Source of the DNA: Candidatus Wallbacteria bacterium
GTDB taxonomy: Bacteria > Muiribacteriota > JAQTZZ01
DNA length: 7,898 bases
Assembly: GCA_028711905.1 (NCBI GenBank)
Contig: JAQTRI010000150.1
Location: 1-7,898, forward strand
Reading direction: 5' to 3'
This document shows positions 5,904-7,898 of the stretch, in pieces. The notes beneath the pieces are model-generated. The model saw only the letters and a program-made list of their open reading frames with translations, was not told where the DNA came from and made no database searches. The position numbers were made by a program, and so were the translations under genes. Position 1 is the stretch's first letter. Every line of letters starts with the position of its first letter.

Positions 5904-7090
5904 GGTGTGACGCTGTCGCCTGCAGTCAGGTTGATGCTGTAAAACTCGATCTGGCGGAATATCAGATTGTGCGTGCGGGAGTCGCTCAACACCATGAACT
6001 CGTCAGTCATGATCGCGCTGTGGAGTTCGCGGGCTTCAGGGATTGAATACGCTGCGCAGCGGACGAGGTTTTTATCGAAAACATGAATGCATGAACCTGA
6101 CATGGCCAGAACAAAAGGCCCGATGCTTTCCAGATCAGGTCCGGCAGCGGTTTCCGAAAAATCGCCCTGACATATGAATCCACCGCTTCCGTCAAAGCAC
6201 TGAATTCTATTGTTTCCGGAATCAATGACATAAACCCTGTCATCAGGACCGATGCTTATTCCGCGTGGCCGGATGAACTGGCCTGGCGCCTGACCAAAAG
6301 TTCCCAGGCGCAGAAGCAGATAGCCGTTGAGATCATATTTTTTAATTCTATGGTTTCCGCTGTCCACGATAAAAAGGTTTTTCCGTGAATCAAGGGCTAA
6401 GTCCAGAGGGGTATCGAATTCCTGCCGGTTCGTGCCGAAATTTCCGAATGTTCTTAACAGATTACCGAACCGGTCGAATTTGGCGATGCGGTGATTGCCT
6501 GAGTCGCAGACAAAAATCTCCGTAGCTACGGAGATTCCGGACGGTTTATTGAATCTGGCGAGGCTGCCGGGATTGAGAATTTCGTTTTCACTGTCGGCTG
6601 TTGATCCTGGAACTCCAAAGCTGCCGAAACGGTCAATAAAGGCTCCTCTGCGGTCCAGGATCTGAATCCGGTCATTGCCGGTGTCTGCCACATAGATGCG
6701 TCCGGTCCTGTCAAAAGCCATGAACCCGGGGTTGATGAATGAACCATTATTGATGCCATTCTGCCCGATGATTTCACCTGTGGGACCAGGATGAAAAATA
6801 AAGAGTGATCCGGATCCTGTGAGCGAAAGTTCATATGTCCCGCCTTCAGTGCAGGAACTGGTGGTCTGATTGCCGCAGGTGAGGGAAACAGTGTAATTCT
6901 CCGGCCCGTAAATGCGGAGCAGGTAATCGTCCGCTCTGCGGTTAGAATGGATCGAAAGGCCGGAATCAGTTTCCAGGACGATTTCATCAGATCGCATGAC
7001 ATGAGTCATGGAGAGAACCCTGGCCTGTGAAACTGCTTCGCAGGCAAGGGCAAAAAGAAAAATCATCAACAGCGATGCTGCGCGGGACAT
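5900..7090 (-). CDS. Exported NHL-repeat beta-propeller protein, 396 aa
   Basis: Residues 1-23 are a signal peptide with a hydrophobic core and a possible cut after VSQA. Cys17 in ALAC is a weak alternative lipobox. Residues 24-100 form a small N-terminal domain with Cys72 and Cys80, which could form a disulfide. Four canonical NHL blades follow, each with an Asp-Ser/Thr-Gly-Asn-X-Arg-Ile core at 136-142, 196-202, 243-249 and 290-296, and GxFGxxxxxF-type connectors. The sequence after 300 looks like one or two degenerate blades, giving perhaps a six-bladed propeller. NHL propellers usually bind proteins, glycans or RNA, and an exported one suggests an extracytoplasmic binding role. No ribosome site precedes the ATG, but a promoter six bases upstream suggests a leaderless message. 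It is the first gene of the overlapping operon and shares ATGA with the next gene. A start at Met9 cannot be excluded. Confidence 0.92.
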   Translation of the reverse strand: MSRAASLLMIFLFALACEAVSQARVLSMTHVMRSDEIVLETDSGLSIHSNRRADDYLLRIYGPENYTVSLTCGNQTTSSCTEGGTYELSLTGSGSLFIFHPGPTGEIIGQNGINNGSFINPGFMAFDRTGRIYVADTGNDRIQILDRRGAFIDRFGSFGVPGSTADSENEILNPGSLARFNKPSGISVATEIFVCDSGNHRIAKFDRFGNLLRTFGNFGTNRQEFDTPLDLALDSRKNLFIVDSGNHRIKKYDLNGYLLLRLGTFGQAPGQFIRPRGISIGPDDRVYVIDSGNNRIQCFDGSGGFICQGDFSETAAGPDLESIGPFVLAMSGSCIHVFDKNLVRCAAYSIPEARELHSAIMTDEFMVLSDSRTHNLIFRQIEFYSINLTAGDSVTP

Positions 7091-7180
7091 GGAAAAATAC
7101 TATCTTTTATTTTATCCAGAGTCAAAACAAGACTGGCGATAAACCACCTGTTACCCAAAGCGAAATGCTGTTAATTCCAG
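7091..7180. other. Intergenic region between endonuclease I and the NHL gene
   Basis: It holds the operon promoter at 7097-7125. Near the endonuclease stop the only hairpin candidate is a four-base GCTG/CAGC stem without a following T run, so no intrinsic terminator is called and read-through remains possible. Confidence 0.6.
7097..7125 (-). promoter_or_regulatory. Sigma70-like promoter of the four-gene operon, possibly leaderless
   Basis: On the minus strand, -35 TTGACT (7125-7120, five of six matches) and -10 TAGTAT (7102-7097, four of six) are separated by the ideal 17 bases. Only six bases separate the -10 from the ATG at 7090, so transcription should begin at or within a base or two of the start codon. 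No Shine-Dalgarno precedes that ATG, which agrees. It is the only convincing promoter seen in the 90-bp gap. Not tested. Confidence 0.5.
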
Positions 7181-7898
7181 CTAAAAATCCTGGATCCTGT
7201 CAATGAACTCAGGGTGCAGAACAAACGGATTTGAGTTGTTCTGAAACGAGGATACATTCTGCATGCGGGTTAACTCATCCTGATCAGGAGGATCCATGGT
7301 GTTCCATGCGCGCAGGGTTTCTTCCTGTCTGCTGTCAACGGATTTTTCATAGCGTACGGCAAAATAGAACATGGCGCGGGCAACATCACCTTTTACCTGG
7401 TCACGGGGTTCGAAGGTGCCGTTGGCGTATTTGCTGCCTGCAACGCTCCATGTGACGGATGAAGCCGGAACAGTTCCAAAAGGATAGTTGGCTCTGACAT
7501 TGTTGGCCTTGGAATCGCAGGGAAACAGGTGATGCATGTCGCTCTTGGCAACGCCGACCGCTCCAAGAGACTGGGGCCATGTGTGCTCGATGTTTACATC
7601 TGATGCATCTGGAAGAGTATCTGTGATACGCAGTTGCCTGGCTGTATAAAGATCTTCCACAACATTGTTGTGATTGTCCACCTGTGTGAAGATGATGCGG
7701 CGGGCGGTGGTGTAAGGGATGGACTTATAGTTAATCCCTGTGATCCGGAATAGCTGTCGGCGTAGTTCATCGCCTGAAAGCTCTGCGCATTCGGAAAAAG
7801 CGTCTTCAGGGATGCTGGAGCGTTCAACCGGCAGAAAACGGCTGAGGCTGGAGTCCAGCGAAAAAAATACCAGTTCGTCAAGGGCATCGCGTATGGGA
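7181..7898 (-). CDS. Endonuclease I family (EndA/NucM-like) nuclease, N-terminus beyond window
   Basis: The frame is open from the right edge and ends with TAG at 7183-7181; about 239 residues are visible. The family (Pfam Endonuclease_1) comprises secreted or periplasmic non-specific nucleases of the His-Me finger (beta-beta-alpha metal) fold, used for nucleic acid scavenging or degradation. Landmarks run in family order: a YTTARRIIFTQVDN segment, then VVEDLYTARQL. Next come the catalytic segment NIEHTWPQSLG (His codon at 7585-7583) and DMHHLFP. KANNVRANYPFG follows and should include the metal-binding Asn. Then come GDVARAMFYFAVRY, WNTMDPPDQDELTRMQN and finally SNPFVLHPEFID. All active-site segments look intact. 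The signal peptide expected for the family lies off the window. It is followed by a 90-bp gap with its own promoter, so it is probably not part of the downstream operon. Confidence 0.93.
   Translation of the reverse strand, partial: PIRDALDELVFFSLDSSLSRFLPVERSSIPEDAFSECAELSGDELRRQLFRITGINYKSIPYTTARRIIFTQVDNHNNVVEDLYTARQLRITDTLPDASDVNIEHTWPQSLGAVGVAKSDMHHLFPCDSKANNVRANYPFGTVPASSVTWSVAGSKYANGTFEPRDQVKGDVARAMFYFAVRYEKSVDSRQEETLRAWNTMDPPDQDELTRMQNVSSFQNNSNPFVLHPEFIDRIQDF

Noticed and set aside
7165..7185. GCTG/CAGC hairpin after the endonuclease stop as a terminator
   Set aside because: A four-pair stem with a seven-base loop and no T tract is too weak to call.
7181..7681. Endonuclease gene starting at an internal GTG at 7681
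   Set aside because: The same frame stays open to the right edge and encodes further family sequence (the ITGINYKSIPYTTARRIIFT segment), so the true start is outside the window.

Overview
All six genes I can support lie on the minus strand, so the window reads right to left. It is densely packed with moderate base composition and clear Shine-Dalgarno sites. It looks like an uncultivated, probably diderm bacterium rich in secreted TPR and NHL-repeat proteins: there are two lipoproteins with lipoboxes, two Sec-type signal peptides and a likely secreted endonuclease I. I cannot place the phylum. A candidate-phylum genome (Wallbacteria- or Riflebacteria-like) or a deltaproteobacterium-like lineage is only a guess.

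Layout, in transcription order. (1) 7898-7181: the C-terminal part of an endonuclease I (EndA/NucM) nuclease, cut by the window edge. (2) A 90-bp gap with a sigma70-like promoter whose -10 ends only six bases before the next ATG, suggesting a leaderless mRNA. (3) 7090-1212: four genes overlapping by 4, 4 and 17 bp. They encode an exported NHL beta-propeller protein, a 677-aa propeller-like lipoprotein with a TPR-like tail, a lipoprotein made of seven exact 34-residue TPRs, and a cytoplasmic TIGR03960-type radical SAM enzyme. (4) A 100-bp gap with a second sigma70-like promoter, bracketed by an 8-bp inverted repeat. (5) 1111 to the left edge: an exported protein with C-terminal TPRs, still open at base 1.

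The most unusual feature is inside gene 5. Two copies of a ~55-bp REP-like hairpin sit in the coding sequence in the same orientation but in different reading frames. Their stems differ by paired, compensatory substitutions. An AT-rich tandem TTCAAAA-type filler lies close to one copy. The protein therefore appears to carry mobile-repeat-derived linkers. The second point of interest is the tight coupling of three envelope scaffold or propeller proteins to a B12-binding-type radical SAM enzyme. The overlaps imply co-expression, but the joint function is unknown. I saw no tRNA, rRNA, CRISPR array, transposase or origin.
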